From positions 4,223,501-4,287,500 of the forward strand of contig NZ_CP053564.1 of the NCBI RefSeq assembly GCF_013155125.1: DNA of 64,000 bases, read 5' to 3'. A program made the translations under genes and the position numbers. Of the stretch, positions 44,525-52,473 are shown piece after piece (position 1 is the first letter of the stretch; each line of letters starts with the position of its first letter). The notes below the pieces were generated by a model, which had not been told where the DNA came from, did not search any database, and worked only from the letters and a program-made list of their open reading frames with translations. This stretch comes from Pseudonocardia broussonetiae. GTDB taxonomy: Bacteria > Actinomycetota > Actinomycetes > Mycobacteriales > Pseudonocardiaceae.

Positions 44525-47347
44525 GTGCGGGCGGATCTGAGCAGGGTCTCCTTCGATGCGCGCAAGCGCTTCGACGGCGTGGTCGTGGAGCAGGGGCGGG
44601 TGCTGCTCGACGCCGATCTCAACGAGGAGTCCGCCATCGTGCGGGACCGCGCGCAGACGACGGCCACGGACGTCATCGGGCCCGCCGGCGTGCCGCGCGA
44701 CGGCGGTGGCTTCGCGATCAGCGCGACGGCCGCGGGCGACGACCTCGTCGTCTCGGCGGGCCGCATCCACGTGGGCGGACTCACGCTGCACCACCAGCCC
44801 CCGGCCGGCACCGAGGTGACGGTCGGCAACCGGACCGTCGACGGGCGCCAGCTCGGGGGTCCTACCGACGACGGCCGGTACCTCGCCGTGCTGCACGCGG
44901 TGCAGCGCGAGGTCTCGGTGCTCGACGACCCCTCGATCGCCGAGAGCGCCCTCGGCGGGCCGTCCACCAGCGTCCGGATCCGGACGTTCTGGCGGGTGCT
45001 GCTGGCCCGGATCGGCCCGGTCGGCACGGGCACCTGCACCGACTGGGCACCCCCGCCGCGCTCCGGGGACCTGCGGCCCGTGCTCCCCCCGTCGGCCGTG
45101 CCGACGGGCGACTGCGCGCTGCCCGGCGATGCTGGCTTCACCGGGCTGGAGAACAGCCTCTACCGCGTCGAGATCGACAGCGTCGACACCGTCACCGGAG
45201 CCGTCACGTCGCTGCTGTGGGACCGGGACAACGCGAGCGTCGCGAGCCTCGTCGAGAAGGTCGGCCGCACCGTCACCCTCGACGACTTCGGTCCCGACAC
45301 CGTGCGCGGGTTCGGCGCCGGGCAGACCGTCACCCTCACCGACCGGCGCAGCGAGGAGGCCGGCACGCGCGCCGCGGTGTTCACGACCTCCAACCCGGAC
45401 CGTGCGGCGTCCACGCTGGAGCTCGACGCCACCCCGACCGGCATCGACGAGAACGACCGGCCCCGGCTGCGCCGCTGGTCGGGGCGGATCACCAACCCCC
45501 CGTCGGGGCCGTTCGAGCTGGAGCTGGGACTGTGGATCGAGCTCAGCGGCTCGTTCCGCCCGGGTGACTACTGGCTGATCCCGGCCCGCAGCTCACTCGG
45601 TGCACCCGGCGGGATCACCTGGCCGATCGCGTCCTCGGGCCTCTTCGACGCGCTCCCGCCGCACGGCCCCGACGAGCGCTGGGCTCCGCTCGCCGTGGCC
45701 GACCGCCAGAACGGGGCCTGGACCGTGCCGTCCGACGGCGACTGCCGCCGCGTCTTCCCGGCGCTGACCGCCCTCACCGCCGCCGACGTCTCCTACGACA
45801 ACACCGTCACCGACCTCGACGCCGACACCGTCCAGGAGGCCATCGAGCGGCTCGCCGTCCAGCGGGGCGGCGGGGCGTGCACGGTCGCGGTGCAGCCCGG
45901 CGTCGGCTGGGAGGCGCCGCTGCAGGCGCTCGCGGCGGGCACCGACGCGCGGATCTGCTTCCTGCCGGGCGACTTCCCGACTGCGGGGCGAGTGGTGCTG
46001 ACCGGGCTGGGCGACGTCGTGATCCAGGGCACGGGTCCGGGCAGCGTCGTCCACTCGACCGGCGACGAGGCCGTCCTCGTGCTGGAGGGCTGCAGGAGCG
46101 TCACCGTGCGCGACATCGAGTTCGCCGCCGCAGGCCGGGCGACGACCGCCGCTCACGACGGCCTCAGCGGGGCGCTCACGGTCCGGGACTGCCCGCAGGT
46201 GCGGATCAGCGACGTCACCGCCCGCATAAAGCCGGGCCGATTCCCGCGCGGCACCTGCATCACCGTCGCCGGACCCGCCGCGAGTCCGCAGGGGCAGGCT
46301 CGCACCTTGGCCCGCTGCATCGTGCGCGACTGCACCTTGGACGTCGGCGACCGCCAGACTGGACTGCTCATCCGCGGTTTTCCCCAGGTCGATGTGTCCG
46401 GGGTCGTCGCGGCGGTGAACGGGCCCACCGGGATCCGGTTCCCCGACTTCCCGCGGAAGCTGCGGCCGCAGATCCGTCGGATGCTCGTCGAGCGACTGCT
46501 CGTCGAGGCGCCCGCTCCCGCGCCGCCCGGACCGGTGGTCGATCCGTTCGCGGGTCCGCTCGCCCCGAACGTCGTGATCCCCGGCCTCGGCCCGGGGCAG
46601 CTGTCGTTCCGCACGCCGGGGTTCCTGGCCCAGCCATGGCGCAACCTGCTGGCGATGCGGCCCCCGCCCCCAGGCGGGACCGGACGCGAGCTGCGCACGC
46701 ACGTCCAGCGCTTGGCCGACCAGATCCTGCGCTCCGGCGACCATCCCGAACTCGACGGGATCCGAGAACTCCTCGCCCGCCGGGGCGAGACCCGCCTGCC
46801 GTCGATGGCCAAAGGGATCGTCGTCGTGTCCACGGCACTGGACGAGGTGCGGGTCACCCGCTGCCGGGTGGTCGATGCGACGATCGGGATCACCGTCGCC
46901 GCCGACAACGCTGCCGACGGGCCGTCGACCGGCGCGGCCCGCCGGATCTCTGTCGTCGACAACGACGTCGCGGTACGGATCCCGCTCGAGGGGGCGCGGA
47001 CACGGCACGGCATCTTCCTCGGGAACGGCCTGTCCGTGCTCGTCGCCGACAACCGCGTCTCGGTCACCGACGACAGCCTCCGCCCGACCGAACAGAAGGA
47101 CGCGATCAAGGTGTGGGGGGTCCTCGGTCGATACCTCCTCGTCCGCGACAACCACCTCTCCGGCGCCGCACCCGGGGTCCGGATCGCGCCCGTCGACCGG
47201 CCGCCCACGCCGGCGGAGGAGGGGACGAGCAGCCGCTGGGTCGTGCGCGACAACTACCTGGAGGGCAACCCCAGGAACGTCGTCGCCGTGTACCCGGCGA
47301 GCCCGGCCACCCATGGTCGGGTCCAGCTGATCGGCAACAGTGGTTGA
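44525..47347 (+). CDS. DUF6519-type fibre-like protein with parallel beta-helix (940 aa)
   Basis: A GTG preceded by GGAGG begins MRADLSRVSFDARKRFDGVV, then EQGRVLLDADLNEESAI, the signature of the DUF6519 family that recurs in eCIS and tailed-phage-like loci. From about residue 445 the sequence is a right-handed parallel beta-helix (VVIQGTGPGSVVHSTGDEAV, then VRDIEFAA, LARCIVRDCTL), interrupted by a Pro-rich segment near 660-720. Beta-helix proteins at this position usually form tail fibres or tailspikes, so it is the likely receptor-binding or surface component. The operon ends here at a convergent terminator. Confidence 0.8.
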   Translation: MRADLSRVSFDARKRFDGVVVEQGRVLLDADLNEESAIVRDRAQTTATDVIGPAGVPRDGGGFAISATAAGDDLVVSAGRIHVGGLTLHHQPPAGTEVTVGNRTVDGRQLGGPTDDGRYLAVLHAVQREVSVLDDPSIAESALGGPSTSVRIRTFWRVLLARIGPVGTGTCTDWAPPPRSGDLRPVLPPSAVPTGDCALPGDAGFTGLENSLYRVEIDSVDTVTGAVTSLLWDRDNASVASLVEKVGRTVTLDDFGPDTVRGFGAGQTVTLTDRRSEEAGTRAAVFTTSNPDRAASTLELDATPTGIDENDRPRLRRWSGRITNPPSGPFELELGLWIELSGSFRPGDYWLIPARSSLGAPGGITWPIASSGLFDALPPHGPDERWAPLAVADRQNGAWTVPSDGDCRRVFPALTALTAADVSYDNTVTDLDADTVQEAIERLAVQRGGGACTVAVQPGVGWEAPLQALAAGTDARICFLPGDFPTAGRVVLTGLGDVVIQGTGPGSVVHSTGDEAVLVLEGCRSVTVRDIEFAAAGRATTAAHDGLSGALTVRDCPQVRISDVTARIKPGRFPRGTCITVAGPAASPQGQARTLARCIVRDCTLDVGDRQTGLLIRGFPQVDVSGVVAAVNGPTGIRFPDFPRKLRPQIRRMLVERLLVEAPAPAPPGPVVDPFAGPLAPNVVIPGLGPGQLSFRTPGFLAQPWRNLLAMRPPPPGGTGRELRTHVQRLADQILRSGDHPELDGIRELLARRGETRLPSMAKGIVVVSTALDEVRVTRCRVVDATIGITVAADNAADGPSTGAARRISVVDNDVAVRIPLEGARTRHGIFLGNGLSVLVADNRVSVTDDSLRPTEQKDAIKVWGVLGRYLLVRDNHLSGAAPGVRIAPVDRPPTPAEEGTSSRWVVRDNYLEGNPRNVVAVYPASPATHGRVQLIGNSG

Positions 47348-47500
47348 GCCTGGACCACCCGTGCACGACGCGCGTATCGTCGACACCGGCGCACAGACCA
47401 GCGGTAGGTGCAGTCCGTCGGCGTCTCGAGTCTCCGGCTCACGGGTCGTTGTTCTCGGTTCTTTCCGGCGTTCTGTAGGGTTCGATCCCCGCGTCACCTT

Positions 47501-47532
47501 CGTGAGGAGGGCCGCCAACGGCCCTCCTCACG
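47501..47532. terminator. Bidirectional terminator between the eCIS operon and the convergent methyltransferase
   Basis: CGTGAGGAGGGCCG (47501-47514) and CGGCCCTCCTCACG (47519-47532) form a perfect 14-bp stem with the loop CCAA. It lies 150 bases after the eCIS stop and overlaps the stop codon of the opposite gene (stop at 47528). Confidence 0.85.
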
Positions 47533-48103
47533 AGACCCGAGCGACCTCGACGAACAGCATCATGTTGTCGCGGTACCAGAAGGCAATGTCGGAGTCGTCG
47601 GCGAACGTGCGCTGCAGGACCGTTGTCGTCGCGTAGCCGCGTTCCTCGAACAGGCGCACCCAGTACGTGTGGGGTTGTTCGTTCACGTGGCCGTAGCCGC
47701 CCTGCCCAGGTGTCGCAGCGGAGAAGAGCACGCGGCTTGACAGCCCCACGAGGTCGTCGACGAAGCCCTCGGCGCGGGCGGGAGTCAGGTGCTCGGCGAC
47801 TTCCAGACTCACGGCGAGGTCGAACCGCTCCGCCAGGCGAATCGGCTGTTCCAAGTCGTGCACCACGAATGCCTCCGGCGGTACGAGCAGCCGCTCCTTG
47901 TCGACGTACTCGCCGTCCACCCCGATCACACTGCAGCCCGCAGCCGCGAACGCAGCGAGCCACGCCCCCTCGCCGCACCCGACGTCGACCACGCTGGACG
48001 GGACCAGCCACTTCAGGAGATGGGGGACGACCCGCCGCGCTGCCGCCGACGCCGTGCTCGTGACGATCTCGAAGAACTCGCCGTCGTAGAGTTGGCCCGC
48101 CAT
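47528..48103 (-). CDS. Class I SAM-dependent methyltransferase (191 aa)
   Basis: The ATG at 48103 (MAGQLYDGEFFEIVTSTASA) is the likely start. The protein has motif I VDVGCGEGAWLAAF (39-46 core), motif II-like SVIGVDGEYV, motif IV DLAVSLEVAEHL and motif VI LFSAATPGQGGYGHVNEQP. This is the compact fold of nodulation-type and sugar or small-molecule methyltransferases (Methyltransf_11/23-like). It converges with the eCIS operon and is the last gene before the right att site. With the other methyltransferase and the glycosyltransferases it suggests that the island also encodes glycan modification. Confidence 0.82.
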   Translation of the reverse strand: MAGQLYDGEFFEIVTSTASAAARRVVPHLLKWLVPSSVVDVGCGEGAWLAAFAAAGCSVIGVDGEYVDKERLLVPPEAFVVHDLEQPIRLAERFDLAVSLEVAEHLTPARAEGFVDDLVGLSSRVLFSAATPGQGGYGHVNEQPHTYWVRLFEERGYATTTVLQRTFADDSDIAFWYRDNMMLFVEVARVS

Positions 48104-48350
48104 CAATCTACGGTCGCATCCGGCGGGCTGTGGCACCAGCGGCGTCCATCGGATCGTGCCAGGGGTTCAAGGTTCGGATTCGCGCACCTCCACCCCGGTA
48201 TTACGACGGGCGCTGTTGCGTGGTCGTCTCGTGGTCGAGCGCGTGATGACACAGTTCTGACAACAACGTGGGCTGATCAGGACGTTCTCGGATGACGTCC
48301 ACGGTCGACTACGACGAGGTCAGCGGCCGGTAGCTGGATGGTCTCAGGAG
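48104..48350. other. Island right edge, no gene seen
   Basis: No gene was found between the methyltransferase and the right att core. It holds the second candidate arm site (48247-48268). No recombinase gene lies here, although this is one of the two places expected for an island integrase. Confidence 0.55.
48247..48268 (+). repeat. Candidate integrase arm site, right end
   Basis: TGACACAGTTCTGACAACAA (then CG) differs from 2945-2967 by one missing G. It lies 82 bases inside the right att core, in the same orientation as the left copy. The match extends too far to be expected by chance at both ends of the island; the function is inferred. Confidence 0.45.
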
Positions 48351-48393
48351 TTCACACCGAAGAGGTCACTGGTTCGATCCCAGTATCGCCCAC
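48351..48393 (+). repeat. Attachment-site core, copy 2: 3' part of tRNA-Val(CAC)
   Basis: Identical to 2862-2904 over 43 bases and the same strand. It also starts at the anticodon loop TTCACAC and is preceded by AGGAG, which cannot pair with the CGAAG stem, so it too lacks the 5' half of the tRNA. After the acceptor strand it reads ACAG and not ACCA, so identity ends inside the CCA tail. It marks the right boundary of the island. Confidence 0.85.
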
Positions 48394-48396
48394 AGC

Positions 48397-48446
48397 CGAA
48401 CGGCCTGGTCAGGAGCTTCTAGCGGAGCTCAGGACCGGGCCGTTCG
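48397..48446 (+). terminator. Hairpin after att copy 2
   Basis: CGAACGGCCTGGTC (48397-48410) pairs with GACCGGGCCGTTCG (48433-48446) in a 14-bp stem with one T-G pair. The 22-base loop contains a second small stem (GAGCT/AGCTC). Its position directly after the tRNA fragment parallels the hairpin at 2911-2945, so it is probably a former tRNA terminator. Confidence 0.6.
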
Positions 48447-48450
48447 CTCG

Positions 48451-48591
48451 TTGTGGGACGGCCTGAGCAACTGGGTGAGTAACTCCCGCCACGCACGGGG
48501 AAGACGGACGCGGTCCTCGGCCATCGGGTTCGTCATCGGTGTCACCGTCGGCGCCTACGGCTGCTCCTACTTCGGCATGACCCAGCGGTAG
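48451..48591 (+). CDS. Possible small membrane peptide or gene remnant
   Basis: A TTG at 48451 (or GTG at 48475) opens a short frame ending at 48591 with a basic start (NSRHARGRRTRSS) and a hydrophobic, Gly-rich tail (AIGFVIGVTVGAYGCSYFG). There is no clear ribosome-binding site. It may be a real one-helix peptide or the end of a gene cut at the att site. Confidence 0.25.
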   Translation: MWDGLSNWVSNSRHARGRRTRSSAIGFVIGVTVGAYGCSYFGMTQR

Positions 48592-48654
48592 GTACCCCGA
48601 CCAGGCGCCCCGATCCCCGTGGGGAGCGCCGCGGCTCTCGACGGCTCCTCGCTG

Positions 48655-48954
48655 TCACCACCTCCGGGCCCGCGTGCGCGCGAACCACCACACGGCCGGT
48701 GGGACGGCGAGCAGCAGCATGGCCCCGCCCGTCTTCAGGACGATCTCGGCGAGGACGAGCCCGATCCCCCCGATCGTCGACATGACGATGAGGGCGGTCC
48801 TCGTCACGCTCCGCCGTGCGCGCGGTCCGCCGGCGCCCAGCAGTCCCGCCAGCGCCGGGTCGTCCTCGCTCAGCGCCTCCTCGATGACGAGCAGGCGGCG
48901 CCGCTCCTGCTCGGTGAGCCACACCCGCCGCCGCTCGTACCTGCTCGGGTCCAC
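48655..48954 (-). CDS. DUF3040 small membrane protein
   Basis: The 99-residue protein has the DUF3040 layout: a helical N-terminus (LTEQERRRLLVIEEALSEDDPALAGLL), then a basic stretch and two hydrophobic helices (TALIVMSTIGGIGLVLAEIVL and GAMLLLAVPPAVWWFA). The family is widespread in Actinobacteria, with unknown function in the cell membrane. It is the first convincing chromosomal gene right of the island. Confidence 0.78.
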   Translation of the reverse strand: MDPSRYERRRVWLTEQERRRLLVIEEALSEDDPALAGLLGAGGPRARRSVTRTALIVMSTIGGIGLVLAEIVLKTGGAMLLLAVPPAVWWFARTRARRW

Positions 48955-49115
48955 CTCTCACCTCCACCGCGTCGGCTCGTCACCGGGGGTGCGCCGGCTG
49001 GGGTCGGACGACGCGGCCCCGCGAGCAGCAGCAGCACTCATCCCAGGCTCCCGCCGTCCCGGGCGCGTCCTCCGCACCCACCCGGTGATCGTCTGGCGTC
49101 GGACGGCGCCGGACA

Positions 49116-49178
49116 TCACCCGGCGCGGATGACGCGACCGCGTGGCCGCGACCGGGCCGGTTCACCCGTCGGGGATGA
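49116..49178. promoter_or_regulatory. Two copies of the 17-bp inverted repeat upstream of the DUF7144 gene
   Basis: TCACCCGGCGCGGATGA (49116-49132) and TCACCCGTCGGGGATGA (49162-49178) match the consensus TCAYCCGNNNCGGRTGA, an inverted repeat with a 3-base spacer. Their centres are 46 bases apart and the nearer one ends 64 bases before the start codon. Tandem, helix-phased spacing is typical of an operator or activator site. Confidence 0.55.
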
Positions 49179-49242
49179 GGGGCTGCCTCTCGGCACGCAC
49201 CACGATCGCCGGGAGCCCCACCAGCACAGCAGGAGGTTCCCG

Positions 49243-49701
49243 ATGTCCGTCCCCCGGCAGGCAGCGCGCCCGGCGTCCACCACCGCGGCGACCCAGCCCC
49301 CACGACCAGGAGGGGCGGCGGTCTGGGTCGTGAGCATGAGCCTCTTCGCCGGTGTCCTCATGATCCTGGCCGGGATCCTGAACGCCGTGCAGGGGGTCGT
49401 CGCGCTGTTCGGCAACGAGATCTACCTGAGCACGCCCCGGTACGCCGTCGCCGTCGACCTCACGGCCTGGGGGTGGACGCACCTCGCCCTCGGTGTCCTC
49501 GTCGCCGCAGCCGGTGTCGCCGTGCTCTCCGGACGGGCCTGGGGCCGGGTGGTCGGGATCGTCGTCGCGGCGCTGACGATGGTCTCGAACTTCCTGTGGA
49601 TCCCGTACTACCCGGTGTGGGGCGTCGTCGTCATCGTCCTGGACGTCATCGTGATCGCCGCCCTGTGCTCCTGGAGCAGGGCCGCGGCGCAGGCCGTCTG
49701 A
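49243..49701 (+). CDS. DUF7144-type four-helix membrane protein
   Basis: The ATG follows a perfect AGGAGG site. After a short basic N-terminus, four hydrophobic helices can be seen (VVSMSLFAGVLMILAGIL, WTHLALGVLVAAAGVAVL, WGRVVGIVVAALTMVSNFL and WGVVVIVLDVIVIAALC), with the conserved-looking WIPYYPVW loop. This is the common actinobacterial DUF7144 membrane family, of unknown function. Two copies of the repeated operator lie upstream. Confidence 0.82.
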   Translation: MSVPRQAARPASTTAATQPPRPGGAAVWVVSMSLFAGVLMILAGILNAVQGVVALFGNEIYLSTPRYAVAVDLTAWGWTHLALGVLVAAAGVAVLSGRAWGRVVGIVVAALTMVSNFLWIPYYPVWGVVVIVLDVIVIAALCSWSRAAAQAV

Positions 49702-50093
49702 GGCCCGGTCACGCAGTCCGGCCCGACCACGGAGAGACGCGCCGACCTGCTCCGAGCAGTTCGCCCGCATCGGGTCGAGCATCGGCCGCCGGCTGCAGGG
49801 GCCGGGGATCGGCGAGGCGCAGATGCAGGCGGCGGTGGCCGGGACGGACCCGTGGAACGTCGTGGCGTCGCCTCGTGGGTGGCCGGCCGACGGCGATCGC
49901 GGTGCTCGTCGACGCCGATCCGCGGACCCGCCCCTGGCAGCCCGCAGTTGGGGCCGACGGCCGAGACCCGTGCCCTGTTCGAGGCCGAGATCGCGCGGGA
50001 ACGGGCCGAGCGCAGGGCGCGGCCCGCAGCGACCGGGTCGCCCGCCGTGAACGGCGACGGCCCGGGTCCGGCCCACACCTTGACCCTGCCCGG
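49702..50093. other. Gap between convergent genes, no defensible gene
   Basis: Plus-strand frames contain coding-like pieces in different frames (IGSSIGRRLQGPGIGEAQMQ and LGPTAETRALFEAEIARERA), which could be the remains of a small decayed gene. No single frame joins them and no family is recognised. Confidence 0.4.
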
Positions 50094-50654
50094 TCAGCTC
50101 CGAGGGTGCTCCTCGTCGGCCGCGCGCCGCCGGACCGCGACCTCCACGGCGCCGAGCAGGAGCTTCGCGATCACGCCGAGGGCGGTGAGCCCGACCAGCA
50201 TCTGGCTCGTCGTGACGACCCGGGCCAGGTCGGTGCGCGGGACGATGTCGCCGAACCCGACCGTCGCGAAGACGGTCACGGTGAAGTACAGCGCATCGGT
50301 CCGGCTGAGCTCCTCGGAGAAGCTCTCGGGCTGGTCGGCGGCGATGACGGCGTAGGTCCCGGCGTAGAGCACGATCAGCAGCGTCAGCCCGGTCGCGACC
50401 GCCTGGGCGGCGCGCAACCGCGGCAGGTGCGAGCGCGCGATCGCCCGCACGTCCCACGCGATGAGCAGGGCGACGACGAGCAGGCCGGCCCCGAACACGA
50501 GCCAGTCGACCGGTGCGAGGGGCCGGTCGAGCGGGAGCGCGTAGTACAGGGCGAGCAGGAGGACGACCGAGATCGTGGACCCCAGCACGGCGGACGCCGC
50601 CCTCCGCCGGTGATCGGCGCGGTGGAGCTCGGGGTACCGCTTCGCGGTCACCAC
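50094..50654 (-). CDS. Two-helix potassium channel family protein
   Basis: The protein has several hydrophobic helices (AVLGSTISVVLLLALYYALP, then VFGAGLLVVALLIAWDVRAI and ATGLTLLIVLYAGTYAVIAA), then the pore helix and selectivity filter TVFATVGFGD, which is the K+ channel signature, and a final pore-lining helix. It starts at a GTG (50654 or 50651) 8 bases after the stop of the kinase gene, so the two form an operon. A short charged cytoplasmic tail follows, with no RCK domain. It should be a passive K+ pathway. Confidence 0.85.
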   Translation of the reverse strand: MVTAKRYPELHRADHRRRAASAVLGSTISVVLLLALYYALPLDRPLAPVDWLVFGAGLLVVALLIAWDVRAIARSHLPRLRAAQAVATGLTLLIVLYAGTYAVIAADQPESFSEELSRTDALYFTVTVFATVGFGDIVPRTDLARVVTTSQMLVGLTALGVIAKLLLGAVEVAVRRRAADEEHPRS

Positions 50655-50661
50655 CGGTGTG

Positions 50662-52086
50662 TCAGCGCTCCGCCGGCGGCACGGGGACGGCCGGGCCGTC
50701 GGCGGGACTGCGCCCGGCGAGCACCCGGACCAGCGCCGTGACCGCCGGCCCGATCCCGCGGGGAGCGGCCGCGGCGGGAGCGACGCCCGGCGCGTCGACG
50801 GGGGTGCGCACGCGGAGCGCACCGGGGAGCGAGCGGAAGTGCAGCGGTGGGGCGAGCTGCAGCGCCTCGCCGTCGACGCCGACGTCGACCAGCAGGTCGT
50901 CGGAGTCGATGACGAACTCCGGGGTGGTCCACGCGCGGTAGCCGCGGAAGCGCTCGATGTGCCCGCTGGTCTCGGCGGCGATGAGGGCAGGGAGGTCGCG
51001 GGCGCGGTCGACCGTCACCGTCACCACGCCCAGCACCCCGGCGTCGGTGCGCGCGCGGGTGCCGAAGCCGTTGAGCGAGTCGAGCCGGTAGACGTTGTTG
51101 GAGACCAGCACGACGTGCGCCGGGTGGGCGAGCTGCCCGTCCGGGCCCGCGTAGCGCAGGTCGAACCCGGCCGCGCCCGATCCGAGCAGGTCGGGCAGGA
51201 CCTGCGCGGTGGTGGCCATCTTCGCGTCGCGGTAGGCCGCGGACTGGACGACGGTGGCGTAGACGCCGAGGGAGGCGTTGTTGACGAACACCCGGTCGCC
51301 GATCAGGGCCAGGTCGACGCGCCGTTCGACCGCGTGGCCGTAGGCCGCGAGCGCGGCGGCGACGTCGGCGCGGTCCAGCCCGAGGTCGAGCGCGAAGTGG
51401 TTGCGGGTGCCGGCGGGGACGCAGACGAAGGGGATGCCACGGCGGTGCGCCACGTCGGCGACCAGCGCCTGGGATCCGTCGCCCCCGGCCATGCCGATGA
51501 CGTCGGCGCCGTCGGCGATCGCGCGCTCGGCGAGCTCCCGCAGGTCGTCGCCGCGCTGCAGCACGATCGGCGTGACGCCCTGCGCACGGGCGGCCGCCTC
51601 GAGCCCGAACCGCTCGACCTTCCCCCCGCCCGACCACCGGTTCATGATCAGCACTCCGTGGGCCGCCGGCCCGACCTCGCGCATCCCGGCCGGTGCGGTG
51701 GCCATGTCGTGCCCGAGCGCCACGCGGGCGGCGGCGGTGGACACGAGCACGAGCCCGATGAGGCCCGCGGCGCGCAGCGGGGTGCCGGTGAGCAGCAGGA
51801 CGACGAGCCCCAGCAGCGCCGCGCCGGCCGCAACCGCCGCGATCACCCGGGGGGTGCCGCGGTTCACCAGCGCGGTCCAGCCGGCCATGGCGACGACGGT
51901 GACGAGGACGACGGCCACCAGCAGTCGGACGGGGTCGTCGAGGAAACCGACGACGGCGAGGGTGATCGCGAGCAGGAGCGCGACCAGCGCGCCCGCGGCT
52001 GCGACCCGGCGCCCGGCCGTCGGTGCCGGGCGCACCGACGGGGTCGCGCGGCCGGCCGCGGCCGGTGTGCCCTCGGAACCATCCAT
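50662..52086 (-). CDS. Diacylglycerol kinase-family membrane protein
   Basis: The ATG at 52086 gives 474 residues. Four or so N-terminal hydrophobic helices (about 30-145) precede a DAGK catalytic domain: VLIMNRWSGGGKVERFGL, then the nucleotide-binding GGDGS motif in IGMAGGDGSQALVADVA, then VCVPAGTRNHFALDLGL and DGEALQLAPPLHF. Such proteins phosphorylate diacylglycerol or related lipids at the membrane. The fusion to N-terminal membrane helices is common in Actinobacteria. One copy of the 17-bp operator lies 65 bases upstream. Confidence 0.85.
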   Translation of the reverse strand: MDGSEGTPAAAGRATPSVRPAPTAGRRVAAAGALVALLLAITLAVVGFLDDPVRLLVAVVLVTVVAMAGWTALVNRGTPRVIAAVAAGAALLGLVVLLLTGTPLRAAGLIGLVLVSTAAARVALGHDMATAPAGMREVGPAAHGVLIMNRWSGGGKVERFGLEAAARAQGVTPIVLQRGDDLRELAERAIADGADVIGMAGGDGSQALVADVAHRRGIPFVCVPAGTRNHFALDLGLDRADVAAALAAYGHAVERRVDLALIGDRVFVNNASLGVYATVVQSAAYRDAKMATTAQVLPDLLGSGAAGFDLRYAGPDGQLAHPAHVVLVSNNVYRLDSLNGFGTRARTDAGVLGVVTVTVDRARDLPALIAAETSGHIERFRGYRAWTTPEFVIDSDDLLVDVGVDGEALQLAPPLHFRSLPGALRVRTPVDAPGVAPAAAAPRGIGPAVTALVRVLAGRSPADGPAVPVPPAER

Positions 52087-52151
52087 GGCTGAGCGCCTTC
52101 CCTCGGTGCGGCGACGTGCGCCCACCGTGGGCGGGCCGCGCCGCCCTGTCC

Positions 52152-52168
52152 TCACCCGACCCGGATGA
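52152..52168. promoter_or_regulatory. 17-bp inverted repeat upstream of the kinase/channel operon
   Basis: TCACCCGACCCGGATGA fits the consensus TCAYCCGNNNCGGRTGA. It lies in the divergent interval, 65 bases before the diacylglycerol kinase start at 52086 and just before the small plus-strand frame at 52183. Confidence 0.55.
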
Positions 52169-52182
52169 CCCCGCCGCCGGGC

Positions 52183-52416
52183 CGTGGGGTTCCTCGTGTC
52201 GCCGCTGTCGTTCCGCCGGCCGGCACCGCCGCCGACGCTGTCCGTCCTGCTCGGGGCGCTGCTGGCCGTCGGCTACCTGACGGCCGGCTGGGCCTGCTGT
52301 GGTCGGCGCTGAGCCGGGAGCGCCGGTCCCCGCAGGACGCGCTGGTCCGCTCGCTCGTCGTCGACTGCTGGCGGCGGGCTCCCGGCTTACGGGCCGCGCT
52401 CATCCGGAGCAGGTGA
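52183..52416 (+). pseudogene. Frameshifted small membrane protein
   Basis: From a GTG at 52183 one frame reads LSFRRPAPPPTLSVLLGALLAVGYLTAGW and soon stops. The adjacent frame then continues sensibly with LLWSALSRERRSPQDALVRSLVVDCWRRAPGLRAALIRSR to 52416. A single indel near 52290 would join a hydrophobic helix to a charged tail of ~45 residues. It is a decayed gene or a sequencing error, with no family recognised. Confidence 0.4.
52400..52416. promoter_or_regulatory. 17-bp inverted repeat upstream of the 448-aa membrane protein
   Basis: TCATCCGGAGCAGGTGA is a 1-mismatch copy of the consensus and ends 57 bases before the ATG at 52474. It overlaps the end of the small frameshifted gene. Confidence 0.45.
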
Positions 52417-52473
52417 CGCGGCCGGCGGCGAGCGGCGGGAGTCTGCACGGCACCCACGAACCGGGAGACACCG

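Noticed and set aside
47470..47500. A further tRNA-like fragment (GGTTCGATCC-type T-loop just before the eCIS terminator)
   Set aside because: Only a GGGTTCGATCCCC block is seen; neither the T-stem nor the acceptor strand pairs properly, so it is probably chance.
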